Shown here piece after piece: positions 9,270-17,534 of a stretch of 64,000 bases of DNA. Under the pieces are notes generated by a model. The model saw only the letters and a program-made list of their open reading frames with translations, was not told the DNA's origin and ran no database searches. Origin of the DNA: Vibrio splendidus (GTDB taxonomy: Bacteria; Pseudomonadota; Gammaproteobacteria; Enterobacterales; Vibrionaceae); contig NZ_CP031055.1 in NCBI RefSeq assembly GCF_003345295.1, positions 2,728,001 through 2,792,000 of the forward strand. Reading direction: 5' to 3'. Both the position numbers and the translations under genes were made by a program. The number at the start of each line of letters is the position of its first letter. Position 1 is the stretch's first letter.

Positions 9270-10319
9270 TTACTTCTTGCCTTCAGAAGCTTCCATTGCA
9301 AGAACCGTATCCAGCATTCGGTTTGCAAAGCCCCATTCATTGTCACACCACACAAGCATTTTTACTAAGTGGCCGTTGCTCACTCGAGTTTGTGAACCAT
9401 CAACAATTGCGCTATGGGGATCGTGATTAAAGTCGATGGAAACGAGCGGCGCTTCAGTATAGTCAACTATATTGTGTAATGTACACTGGGATGCATTAAC
9501 AATGGTTTGATTTACGTCATTAACTTTCACATTTGCATTAATTGTGACACTTAAATCCATCGCAGTGACGTTTACCGTCGGCACACGCACAGATATAGCT
9601 TCAAATTTGTTAGAAAATTTCGGGAAGATTCTTTCAATACCTTTATGCAATTTGGTATCGACAGGAATGATGGATTGGCTTGCAGCTCGAGTACGACGCA
9701 AATCGCTATGGTATGCATCAATAACTTGCTGATCATTCATTGAAGAGTGAATGGTCGTAATCGTGCCGGACTCAATACCAAAGGCATCATCAAGCACCTT
9801 AATGATAGGGACAATACAGTTGGTGGTGCATGAACCATTAGAAACGATTCGATGATCAGCTTCAATGGTATCGTGGTTAACACCATAGATAATGGTGTTA
9901 TCAAGGTCATTCGCACCAGGATGTGAAAACAGAACCTTTTTTGCCCCTGCAGCAATGTGCGCTAGGCCATCATCTCGACAACCGTAAACACCTGTACAAT
10001 CGAGAACAATATCAACCTCAAGGTCACGCCAAGGCAACAACTCAATATCAGCAAGATGTAAGATACGAATCGTATCAAACTCTCCTTTATCTTCTGCACC
10101 AATGCCATGATGGACATAGATGTGCTCTTGATCGTTGGAGATCTTCTTACCGAAGCGACCGTGACTGGTATCGTATTGTAATAGGTGAGCCATAGCGTCA
10201 GGCTGAGCAAGCTCATTGACAGCTACTACTTTGATTTGTTGGCTTTTGCCACTTTCATAGATAGCGCGCAATACATTGCGCCCTATTCTTCCAAATCCGT
10301 TTATCGCGACTTTTAGCAT
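9270..10319 (-). CDS. epd: D-erythrose-4-phosphate dehydrogenase
   Basis: NAD-dependent oxidation of erythrose-4-phosphate to 4-phosphoerythronate, the entry to the DXP-dependent pyridoxal phosphate route. It is a GAPDH-family enzyme; Epd rather than GapA is indicated by its place before pgk-fbaA and by E. coli Epd-like segments such as HGRF, VDIVLDCTGVYG and VKMLVWCDNEWGFANRMLDT. The NAD fold VAINGFGRIGRNVLRA is at the N-terminus and the catalytic cysteine is Cys164 in SNGSCTTNC. A segment around residues 70-82 (HGIGAEDKGEFD) is longer than in E. coli Epd. The start MLKVAINGFG (349 residues) is preferred over an ATG four codons upstream, because GGA lies only just before it; the start is not fully certain. 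Confidence 0.94.
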   Translation of the reverse strand: MLKVAINGFGRIGRNVLRAIYESGKSQQIKVVAVNELAQPDAMAHLLQYDTSHGRFGKKISNDQEHIYVHHGIGAEDKGEFDTIRILHLADIELLPWRDLEVDIVLDCTGVYGCRDDGLAHIAAGAKKVLFSHPGANDLDNTIIYGVNHDTIEADHRIVSNGSCTTNCIVPIIKVLDDAFGIESGTITTIHSSMNDQQVIDAYHSDLRRTRAASQSIIPVDTKLHKGIERIFPKFSNKFEAISVRVPTVNVTAMDLSVTINANVKVNDVNQTIVNASQCTLHNIVDYTEAPLVSIDFNHDPHSAIVDGSQTRVSNGHLVKMLVWCDNEWGFANRMLDTVLAMEASEGKK

Positions 10320-10464
10320 AGTTCCGTACATCTAACCAAAATTTCGTGCAACAGATGATAACTGAATCCTACCTAAAAGGCATTACTTGAATAATTCAGC
10401 TTACTTATGACAGATTGATCTGTTGCTTGTAGGTATTAGTCTAAGTGAAAACAAATCCCAGATA

Positions 10465-10495
10465 CAAAAAACCGAGCTTAGAGCTCGGTTTTTTC
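10465..10495 (-). terminator. Terminator after tkt
   Basis: The stem ACCGAGCT / AGCTCGGT at 10471-10489 has a three-base loop and A/T runs on both flanks. It stops tkt transcription before epd, so epd must have its own promoter in the following 145 bp. Confidence 0.85.
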
Positions 10496-10533
10496 ATTCA
10501 TTTCATTGTTAGCACAAGGCTAGCAATCAATGA

Positions 10534-12528
10534 TTAAGCAAGAAGCTCTTTTGCAGTGTTTACTACATTTTCAGTAGTGAAACCGAACATCTTGAATAGC
10601 TCGCCTGCTGGTGCAGATTCGCCGAACGTTGTCATACCGATGATCTTGCCACCGAAGCCAACGTACTTGTACCAGAAGTCAGCGATGCCAGCTTCTACAG
10701 CAATACGTGCTGTTACGTCAGCTGGAAGTACAGACTCACGGTATTCAGCGTCTTGCTTATCGAAAGCGTCAGTTGCAGGCATAGATACTACGCGTACTTT
10801 CTTGCCTTCAGCTGTTAGTTCAGTCGCAGCGCTAACGGCTAGTTCAACTTCAGAACCAGTCGCGATAAGGATAAGCTCTGGCTTGCCTTCACAATCTTTC
10901 AGGATGTAGCCACCCTTAGCGATGTTAGCCACTTGCTCAGCGTCACGATCTTGCTGTGCAAGGTTTTGACGAGAGAAAATAAGTGCAGATGGGCCATCTT
11001 TACGCTCGATAGCCAACTTCCAAGCAACTGCAGACTCAACTTGGTCACATGGACGCCATGTGCTCATGTTTGGAGTCAGACGTAGAGAAGCAATCTGCTC
11101 AACCGGTTGGTGAGTTGGACCATCTTCGCCAAGACCAATAGAATCGTGAGTGTAAACTTGGATGTTCTGAATTTTCATCAGAGCCGCCATGCGCATAGCG
11201 TTACGAGCGTATTCCATGAACATTAGGAACGTTGCACCGTACGGTACGAAACCGCCGTGCAGAGCCATACCGTTCATGATTGCGGTCATACCGAATTCAC
11301 GTACACCGTAGTGGATGTAGTTACCAGAGAAGTCTTCACCGGTTAGCGACTTAGAACCAGACCACATAGTCAGGTTAGAAGGCGCAAGGTCAGCAGAGCC
11401 GCCCATAAATTCAGGTAGCATAGCACCGAACGCTTCTAGTGCATTTTGAGATGCTTTACGTGATGCGATGTTTGCTGGGTTAGCTTGAAGGTCAGCAATG
11501 ATTGTGCTTGCTTTCTCTTCCCATTCAGCTGGAAGCTCGCCATTAGTACGACGTTTAAATTCTGCTGCTAGTTCTGGGTGAGCCGCTGCGTATGCGTCAA
11601 ACTTAGCATTCCAAGCCGCTTCTTTCGCTGCGCCCGCTTCTTTCGCATTCCACTCAGCTGCGATATCCGCTGGAATTTCGAAAGGACCGTGTTCCCAACC
11701 AAGTGCCGCTTTAGTTGCTGTGATTTCATCAGCGCCTAGTGGAGCACCGTGACAGTCGTGCGTACCCGCTTTGTTTGGAGAACCAAAACCGATAATAGTT
11801 TTAGTACAGATAAGCGTTGGACGAGGATCCGCTTTAGCTGCTTCGATAGCCGCGTTGATAGCGTCAGCATCGTGACCATCAACTGCTGGGATTACGTGCC
11901 AGCCGTATGCTTCAAAACGCTTAGGTGTATCGTCAGAGAACCAACCTTCAACTTCGCCATCGATAGAAATACCGTTGTCATCCCAGAAAGCAACCAGCTT
12001 ACCAAGACCTAGCGTACCTGCTAGAGAACATGCTTCGTGAGAGATACCTTCCATCAGACAACCATCACCCATGAATGCATAAGTGAAGTGATCGACGATG
12101 TCGTGGCCTTCTTTGTTGAACTGTGCAGCCAATGCTTTCTCAGCCATCGCCATACCAACAGCGTTAGTAATGCCTTGACCTAGAGGACCAGTAGTCGTTT
12201 CGATACCAGGAGCGTAACCGTACTCTGGGTGACCAGGAGTCTTAGAGTGCAGTTGACGGAAGTTCTTAAGGTCTTCAATTGAAAGCTCGTAACCTGCAAG
12301 ATGAAGCAGAGAGTAAATCAACATTGAACCATGGCCGTTAGACAGAATAAAACGGTCGCGGTCAGCCCACTCTGGGTTTGCTGGGTTGTGGTTCAAGTGA
12401 CCACGCCAAAGAACTTCAGCGATGTCAGCCATACCCATAGGTGCGCCAGGGTGGCCTGAATTTGCTTGTTGAACGCCATCCATGCTAAGTGCGCGAATTG
12501 CATTGGCTAGATCTTTACGAGAAGGCAT
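10534..12528 (-). CDS. tkt: Transketolase
   Basis: Thiamine-diphosphate enzyme moving two-carbon units between sugar phosphates, linking glycolysis to the pentose phosphate pathway and making erythrose-4-phosphate, the Epd substrate. The product is 664 residues from ATG 12528 (MPSRKDLANAIRALSMDG), with AGGAG just upstream. Order: the N-terminal ThDP pyrophosphate domain with GHPGAPMG, the motif starting GDGCLMEG and ending about 30 residues later in the Mg-binding Asn, then the pyrimidine domain with the activating Glu in GVREFGMTA, and a C-terminal domain. It is close to E. coli TktA throughout. Divergent from metK, with operator-like motifs in the gap. Confidence 0.98.
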   Translation of the reverse strand: MPSRKDLANAIRALSMDGVQQANSGHPGAPMGMADIAEVLWRGHLNHNPANPEWADRDRFILSNGHGSMLIYSLLHLAGYELSIEDLKNFRQLHSKTPGHPEYGYAPGIETTTGPLGQGITNAVGMAMAEKALAAQFNKEGHDIVDHFTYAFMGDGCLMEGISHEACSLAGTLGLGKLVAFWDDNGISIDGEVEGWFSDDTPKRFEAYGWHVIPAVDGHDADAINAAIEAAKADPRPTLICTKTIIGFGSPNKAGTHDCHGAPLGADEITATKAALGWEHGPFEIPADIAAEWNAKEAGAAKEAAWNAKFDAYAAAHPELAAEFKRRTNGELPAEWEEKASTIIADLQANPANIASRKASQNALEAFGAMLPEFMGGSADLAPSNLTMWSGSKSLTGEDFSGNYIHYGVREFGMTAIMNGMALHGGFVPYGATFLMFMEYARNAMRMAALMKIQNIQVYTHDSIGLGEDGPTHQPVEQIASLRLTPNMSTWRPCDQVESAVAWKLAIERKDGPSALIFSRQNLAQQDRDAEQVANIAKGGYILKDCEGKPELILIATGSEVELAVSAATELTAEGKKVRVVSMPATDAFDKQDAEYRESVLPADVTARIAVEAGIADFWYKYVGFGGKIIGMTTFGESAPAGELFKMFGFTTENVVNTAKELLA

Positions 12529-12625
12529 GTCTGCTCCTGAGTACATAAGCGATTTAAAAAAGAGATTGATGCTAAAATTTTCATTTTTATTAGCGCGGGT
12601 ATTCTCTCAAACGACTTTAGCGACT

Positions 12626-12724
12626 GCAAACGTTTTACTGGCATTTTAACGGTCACTTTTCGCAATTTTCGAACATTTACATCACTTAGCAATGTGTTAT
12701 CTCGACCGATACGCAAACGATTAG
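12626..12724 (-). promoter_or_regulatory. Two LacI/PurR-like operator motifs upstream of tkt
   Basis: GCAAACGTTTTA (12626-12637) and GCAAACGATTAG (12713-12724) each match GCAANCGNTTNC at 11 of 12 positions. They lie about 100 and 185 bp upstream of tkt in the 377-bp tkt-metK gap. Function is inferred from similarity with the motifs before rpiA and fbaA. Confidence 0.45.
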
Positions 12725-12776
12725 TTATGACATATCATAAAAAAGAGCTTGTAATTCGACCGCTGGAATTTAAAAT

Positions 12777-12800
12777 AGCCGTCTAGATGTAGAAACACCT
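12777..12800 (+). promoter_or_regulatory. Candidate tandem MetJ boxes upstream of metK
   Basis: Three contiguous 8-mers, AGCCGTCT, AGATGTAG and AAACACCT, resemble the met box AGACGTCT at 7, 5 and 5 of 8 positions, in the head-to-tail phase used by MetJ. They lie about 105 bp before the metK start. MetJ repression of metK by S-adenosylmethionine is known in enterobacteria; its use here is inferred. Confidence 0.5.
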
Positions 12801-12905
12801 ACAAAATATACTGTATTTAATGGCGGCGCTTCCTAGCTTGCGACGCCTAAAATTATTTGCATTTAACTATTTGCAACTAAAAACTAAACTAAAAGTGGAG
12901 CTCTC

Positions 12906-14060
12906 ATGGCTAAGCACCTATTCACTTCTGAATCTGTTTCAGAAGGCCATCCAGATAAAATTGCAGACCAAATCTCTGATGCTGTTCTTGATGCCATCCT
13001 GGAACAAGATCCAAAAGCACGTGTTGCTTGTGAGACTTACGTAAAAACCGGCATGGTTATGGTTGGCGGTGAAGTAACAACGTCTGCATGGGTTGATATC
13101 GAAGAAATCACTCGTGAAACAGTTCGTGAAATTGGTTACGTTCATTCTGATATGGGCTTTGACGCAGACTCTTGTGCTGTACTAAACACAATTGGTAAGC
13201 AGTCTCCAGACATCAACCAAGGTGTTGATAAAGCCGATCCTAAAGATCAAGGCGCAGGCGACCAAGGTATCATGTTTGGTTACGCGACTAACGAAACACC
13301 AATCCTAATGCCAGCTCCAATTACTTACTCTCACCTTCTTGTTAAGAAGCAAGCTGAAGTACGTAAGAGCGGCAAGCTTGACTTCCTTCGTCCAGATGCG
13401 AAATCTCAAGTTACGTTCCAATACGACCAAGGTAAGATTGTTGGTATCGACGCAGTTGTTCTTTCAACTCAACACTGTGATTCAGTAACAACACCTGACC
13501 TACGTGAAGCGGTAATGGAAGAGATCATCAAGCCAGTACTTCCTGCTGAGTGGATCAATAAAGACACTAACTTCTTCATCAACCCAACCGGCCGTTTCGT
13601 AATCGGTGGCCCAATGGGTGACTGTGGTCTAACAGGTCGTAAGATCATCGTTGATACCTACGGCGGCGCAGCTCGTCACGGTGGCGGTGCATTCTCTGGT
13701 AAAGATCCATCAAAAGTTGACCGTTCTGCAGCTTACGCAGCGCGTTACGTTGCGAAAAACATCGTTGCTGCTGGCATGGCTGACCGTTGTGAGATTCAAC
13801 TGTCTTACGCTATCGGTGTTGCAGATCCAACATCTATCATGGTTGAAACGTTTGGTACTGAGAAAGTAGCTCACGAGATCATCATTGAAGCTGTTCGTCA
13901 AAACTTCGACCTACGTCCATACGGTCTTCAAGAAATGCTGAACCTTCTTCAGCCTATCTACAAAAAGACGGCTGCATACGGTCACTTCGGTCGCGAAGAG
14001 TTCCCTTGGGAAGCGACGGACAAAGCAGCAATCCTTGCGGACTTCGCTGGCCTAAAATAA
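12906..14060 (+). CDS. metK: S-adenosylmethionine synthetase
   Basis: Makes S-adenosylmethionine from methionine and ATP, releasing phosphate and pyrophosphate; a cytoplasmic tetramer. Length is 384 residues, as in E. coli. Signatures: the N-terminal SVSEGHPDKIADQISDAVLD, the hexapeptide-type GAGDQGIMFGYATNE, and the glycine-rich GGGAFSGKDPSKVDRSAAY phosphate loop. The start is supported by GTGGAG a few bases upstream. It is divergent from tkt and ends with a strong hairpin. A probable MetJ site is described upstream. Confidence 0.98.
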   Translation: MAKHLFTSESVSEGHPDKIADQISDAVLDAILEQDPKARVACETYVKTGMVMVGGEVTTSAWVDIEEITRETVREIGYVHSDMGFDADSCAVLNTIGKQSPDINQGVDKADPKDQGAGDQGIMFGYATNETPILMPAPITYSHLLVKKQAEVRKSGKLDFLRPDAKSQVTFQYDQGKIVGIDAVVLSTQHCDSVTTPDLREAVMEEIIKPVLPAEWINKDTNFFINPTGRFVIGGPMGDCGLTGRKIIVDTYGGAARHGGGAFSGKDPSKVDRSAAYAARYVAKNIVAAGMADRCEIQLSYAIGVADPTSIMVETFGTEKVAHEIIIEAVRQNFDLRPYGLQEMLNLLQPIYKKTAAYGHFGREEFPWEATDKAAILADFAGLK

Positions 14061-14085
14061 TTTAGCCACTGCGATTTGTTTCTTT

Positions 14086-14118
14086 AAAGCCCTTACTTCT
14101 TAGTAAGGGCTTTATTTT
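14086..14118 (+). terminator. Terminator after metK
   Basis: A perfect 11-bp stem (AAAGCCCTTAC / GTAAGGGCTTT) with a six-base loop is followed by T-rich sequence. The next 310 bp, up to the DUF2189 gene, contain no gene I can support; they presumably hold its promoter. Confidence 0.88.
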
Positions 14119-14428
14119 TATGTACTTACCAAACCTTCCCCTGCTAGAACATCCTGTCCAAGTCTTCTTTACCGTTAACCACTTAGTATAAAAATCCGCT
14201 GATAATTTGTGTTTTCTAGCACTACTGACAATAGTTAAGGTAACTCCTAGGCGGTCAAGCTCACATTTAACTCAAATTAATTCAGTCTGATAACGCTCGT
14301 TAAATGTACGCAAGAACAATAACTGGGATGACAAAGAGCAGTTTAGCTCAACACCATAACGCTCTCGTAAGCGATACTTCAGAGCCTTGTGGAATTATAA
14401 CTAGGACGTTATTTAACTAGGGGGATCT

Positions 14429-15226
14429 ATGCCTCGTACCGTGCACCCATCCGAACTAAACGATAAGAAACACAAGGTCAGCGATCAGGATTACGCTCGC
14501 ACCATTCCTTGTAACCAAGTAAGCATATCCGCCCCATTCCACTGGTTATCGCTTGCACTGCATGACTTAGTGAAAATGCCAATAATCAGCGCATTTTACG
14601 GATTGTGTTTCATGGCTGCGGCCATCGCCATCGTGCAACTAGTCCAATGGCAAGGAACACACCTAGTCGTCATGCCAAGCTTGATAGTCTATATGTTGAT
14701 AGGACCCTTTCTTGCTCTAGGCCTATATGACGCAAGCTGGGAAAGAGAGAAAGGACATTCCCCAAGTTTGTTCCACTCAATGAAAGCAATTACTCGCAAC
14801 TCCACCCACCAATGGGCCTTTGCGATTGTGTTAATGGTTGCAATGATCTTTTGGATGCGGATTGCTGCGTTATTGCATGCGCTCTACCCTTCCGTACAAG
14901 GAGCACCATTAAGCGAGTTTGCACCATTCCTGATTACGGGTTCAGTGATTGGGTTGGTTATCGCTAGCCTGATATTTAGCATCTCAGCATTTTCGATTCC
15001 ATTAATGATGGAAAGACGTGTAGATGTAATGAGTGCCATTTTTACTAGCTTCAACGCTGTTAAATCAAACATCCCTGCGATGGTCGTTTGGGCGGGTATC
15101 ATTGGTACAGGTATCTTAGTCGGCTTCGCGACCTACGGTGTGGGTATGATTGTAACGATGCCATTACTTGGCTACGGAACATGGCATGCTTACCACGAAG
15201 TCATCAAAAAGAAACATCACGTTTAA
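14429..15226 (+). CDS. DUF2189 integral membrane protein
   Basis: A 265-residue inner-membrane protein of unknown function. The first 45 residues are charged and polar, then about six hydrophobic helices follow (for example around ISAFYGLCFMAAAIAIVQ and IVYMLIGPFLALGLYDASW). The phrase GPFLALGLYDASWERE and the FSISAFSIPLMMERRVD segment are typical of the DUF2189 family, sometimes mislabelled cytochrome c oxidase subunit. The start codon follows AGGGGGAT. It stands alone between metK and sprT with a 300-bp upstream gap, so it probably has its own promoter. No function can be assigned. Confidence 0.85.
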   Translation: MPRTVHPSELNDKKHKVSDQDYARTIPCNQVSISAPFHWLSLALHDLVKMPIISAFYGLCFMAAAIAIVQLVQWQGTHLVVMPSLIVYMLIGPFLALGLYDASWEREKGHSPSLFHSMKAITRNSTHQWAFAIVLMVAMIFWMRIAALLHALYPSVQGAPLSEFAPFLITGSVIGLVIASLIFSISAFSIPLMMERRVDVMSAIFTSFNAVKSNIPAMVVWAGIIGTGILVGFATYGVGMIVTMPLLGYGTWHAYHEVIKKKHHV

Positions 15227-15304
15227 ATCGTTTCACGATCGATGAGCAATGTTATGATGAGGCCTTAGCTTAAACGCTGAGGTTTTTTTTGGAGTTAACA
15301 ACGC

Positions 15305-15805
15305 TTGTCTTACACCCCGCAACAACATCGAGTAAATAAGAAACTGGGCGAATGCCTAGCTATTGCTAATCAACACTTTTCTCGTGAATTTCCATGCCCA
15401 ACCGTCACTTACAAGTTAAGAGGAAAGGCAGCGGGAAAAGCCTACCTCCAGTTAAACGAGATAAAACTCAACCAAGTACTATTCAGCGAAAATGAAGACG
15501 CCTTTATTAGCGAAGTCGTGCCTCATGAACTCGCACATCTGATCACACATCAGGTCTTCGGACGAGTTAGGCCCCACGGGAATGAGTGGAAATACGTGAT
15601 GGAAAAGGTATTCAATGTACCGGCCAGAACCACCCACAGCTTGGAGATCACCTCAGTTCAGGGAAAAACCTTTGAGTACTGCTGTGATTGCACTACTTAT
15701 CCCCTGTCGATTAGAAGACACAACAAAGTCATCCGTAACCAATCAACGTATCGTTGCCAACAATGTCAGCAAACCTTAGCTTTTACCGGCCTTCAATTGA
15801 GCTAA
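15305..15805 (+). CDS. sprT: SprT-family zinc metalloprotease-like protein
   Basis: A SprT-like protein; eukaryotic relatives (Spartan) cleave DNA-protein crosslinks, while the bacterial role is not settled. It has 166 residues. The zinc-protease motif HELAH is at residues 74-78, with the likely third ligand in the HGNEW segment at 91-95. A C-terminal zinc ribbon is formed by Cys126/127, Cys129, Cys151 and Cys154. Translation appears to start at a TTG codon at 15305, with GGAG 10 bases before it; no in-frame ATG precedes the conserved region. Its place before endA matches the E. coli order sprT-endA. Confidence 0.9.
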   Translation: MSYTPQQHRVNKKLGECLAIANQHFSREFPCPTVTYKLRGKAAGKAYLQLNEIKLNQVLFSENEDAFISEVVPHELAHLITHQVFGRVRPHGNEWKYVMEKVFNVPARTTHSLEITSVQGKTFEYCCDCTTYPLSIRRHNKVIRNQSTYRCQQCQQTLAFTGLQLS

Positions 15806-15902
15806 GTCTTAATCTCACAAGGTAACATGAATAAATGTAATAGAGAGAACTAACATTTGAGTGCTAGACTGTTGTTTATCATACTTTCATCAGTCTTTTT
15901 CC

Positions 15903-16634
15903 ATGCAAAAAACCACTCAAAAAGCATTTGGCCTATCGGTGCCTTTCTACTTATCAATGGTATTTGGCCTACTGGTAACTCAAAGCGTTTTCGCCGCTCC
16001 ACCAAGCTCATTCTCTAAAGCTAAAAAAGAAGCAGTGAAGATTTATCTCGATCATCCGACTTCATTTTATTGTGGTTGTGACATTACTTGGAAAGACAAA
16101 AAGAAAGGTATCCCCGACCTCGACGGCTGTGGTTATCAAGTGAGAAAACAGCAAAAGCGCGCTTCCCGCATTGAGTGGGAACACGTAGTTCCAGCTTGGC
16201 AATTTGGCCACCAGCGTCAGTGCTGGCAAGATGGCGGACGTAAGAACTGCACTCGCAATGACAAAATATTTAAATCGATGGAAGCCGACCTTCATAATCT
16301 AACTCCGGCAATTGGTGAGGTTAATGGTGATCGCTCCAATTACAATTTCAGTCAGTGGAATGGAATGGATGGCGTGAGCTATGGTCAGTGTGAAATGCAG
16401 GTCAACTTCAAACAGCGTAAAGTTATGCCGCCAGACAGAGCAAAAGGTTCTATCGCACGGACTTATCTTTATATGAGCCAAGAGTATGGTTTCAAGCTAT
16501 CTAAGCAGCAGACTAACCTGATGATGGCGTGGAACAAGCAATTCCCTGTCGATAAGTGGGAATGTACTCGTGATGAGCGAATCTATGCGATCCAAGGTAA
16601 TCACAACCCATTTGTTTTCCCTGCTTGTAAATAA
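15903..16634 (+). CDS. endA: Secreted/periplasmic endonuclease I
   Basis: DNase of the endonuclease I family (EndA of E. coli, Dns/Vvn of Vibrio), which degrades double- and single-stranded DNA outside the cytoplasm and limits natural transformation in Vibrio. From ATG 15903 the protein is 243 residues with a signal peptide (MQKTTQKAF, a hydrophobic core, cleavage near VFA/APPS). The His-Me finger nuclease motif is IEWEHVVPAWQFG, and the Mg-binding Asn lies in DLHNLTPAIGEVNGDRSN. Several Cys residues (YCGCD, RQCW, NCTR, WECTR) would form the family disulphides. A GTG start at 15861 would add 14 residues; no clear ribosome site separates the choices. Confidence 0.95.
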   Translation: MQKTTQKAFGLSVPFYLSMVFGLLVTQSVFAAPPSSFSKAKKEAVKIYLDHPTSFYCGCDITWKDKKKGIPDLDGCGYQVRKQQKRASRIEWEHVVPAWQFGHQRQCWQDGGRKNCTRNDKIFKSMEADLHNLTPAIGEVNGDRSNYNFSQWNGMDGVSYGQCEMQVNFKQRKVMPPDRAKGSIARTYLYMSQEYGFKLSKQQTNLMMAWNKQFPVDKWECTRDERIYAIQGNHNPFVFPACK

Positions 16635-16677
16635 CACGACTCAGGCAACCAACATCTCCAATTGCCTCCATCTCAAA

Positions 16678-16709
16678 CAAGAGTTTCAGAATTGCCCCTG
16701 AAACTCTTG
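16678..16709. repeat. Perfect 12-bp inverted repeat after endA, possible terminator
   Basis: CAAGAGTTTCAG and CTGAAACTCTTG flank an eight-base loop. A T run appears only 11 bases later (16721-16726), so it is a weak Rho-independent terminator or an mRNA-end-protecting hairpin. Confidence 0.55.
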
Positions 16710-16793
16710 CTCTACCCTTGTTTTTTCAACTAAAAGCATCCATGTTAGGCAGAGACAAAATACCCAAATGACACTATTTATAGGTTTACCAGC

Positions 16794-17525
16794 ATGAGAA
16801 TCCCTCGTATCCATCACCCAGAACGCATTCATCAGTTAGGTTCACTCGCTTTAGGCGAAGATGCCGCGGGTCATGTTGGTCGAGTCCTTCGTATGAAAGA
16901 AGGTCAAGATGTTCTTCTATTTGATGGCAGTGGCGCTGAATTCCCTGCGACAATTGCTGAAGTATCAAAAAAGAACGTCACAGTTAATGTTACTGAACGT
17001 GTCGAGCGCAGCAGCGAATCTCCGTTAGACTTACATTTAGGCCAAGTGATTTCACGTGGCGACAAAATGGAATTCACGATTCAGAAATCGGTTGAGCTTG
17101 GTGTGAACACCATTACCCCTCTTATTTCAGAGCGCTGTGGCGTTAAGCTTGATACTAAACGCTTCGAGAAAAAGCTCGCGCAGTGGCAGAAAATTGCTAT
17201 CGCTGCATGTGAGCAATCTGGCCGTAATACGGTTCCAGTTATTCGCCCAATCATGCAACTTGAAGAGTGGTGCAGCGAACCGAGTGAAGCGTTAAAACTA
17301 AACCTGCACCCTCGTGCAAAATACTCAATTAATACCCTTCCAGAACCCATCAGTAAGGTACGCCTATTGATCGGTCCAGAAGGTGGACTGTCAGCTGAAG
17401 AAATCGGTATGACAGAACAATACAAATTTGAAGAGACGCTACTCGGCCCACGTGTACTTCGTACCGAGACAGCAGCTCTAACCGCAATTACTGCCTTACA
17501 AGTCCGTTTTGGCGATCTAGGCTAG
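16794..17525 (+). CDS. rsmE: 16S rRNA m3U1498 methyltransferase
   Basis: SPOUT-class methyltransferase that methylates N3 of U1498 of 16S rRNA in the 30S subunit. It has 243 residues. The N-terminal PUA-like RNA-binding part (MRIPRIHHPERIHQLG, then HVGRVLRM and LFDGSGAEFPATI) is followed by the knotted SAM-binding domain, with LLIGPEGGLSAEEI and LGPRVLRTETAALTAI. The start is confirmed by family agreement. Ten bases separate it from gshB, so the two form an operon, as in E. coli. Confidence 0.97.
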   Translation: MRIPRIHHPERIHQLGSLALGEDAAGHVGRVLRMKEGQDVLLFDGSGAEFPATIAEVSKKNVTVNVTERVERSSESPLDLHLGQVISRGDKMEFTIQKSVELGVNTITPLISERCGVKLDTKRFEKKLAQWQKIAIAACEQSGRNTVPVIRPIMQLEEWCSEPSEALKLNLHPRAKYSINTLPEPISKVRLLIGPEGGLSAEEIGMTEQYKFEETLLGPRVLRTETAALTAITALQVRFGDLG

Positions 17526-17534
17526 GAGAAAAAA

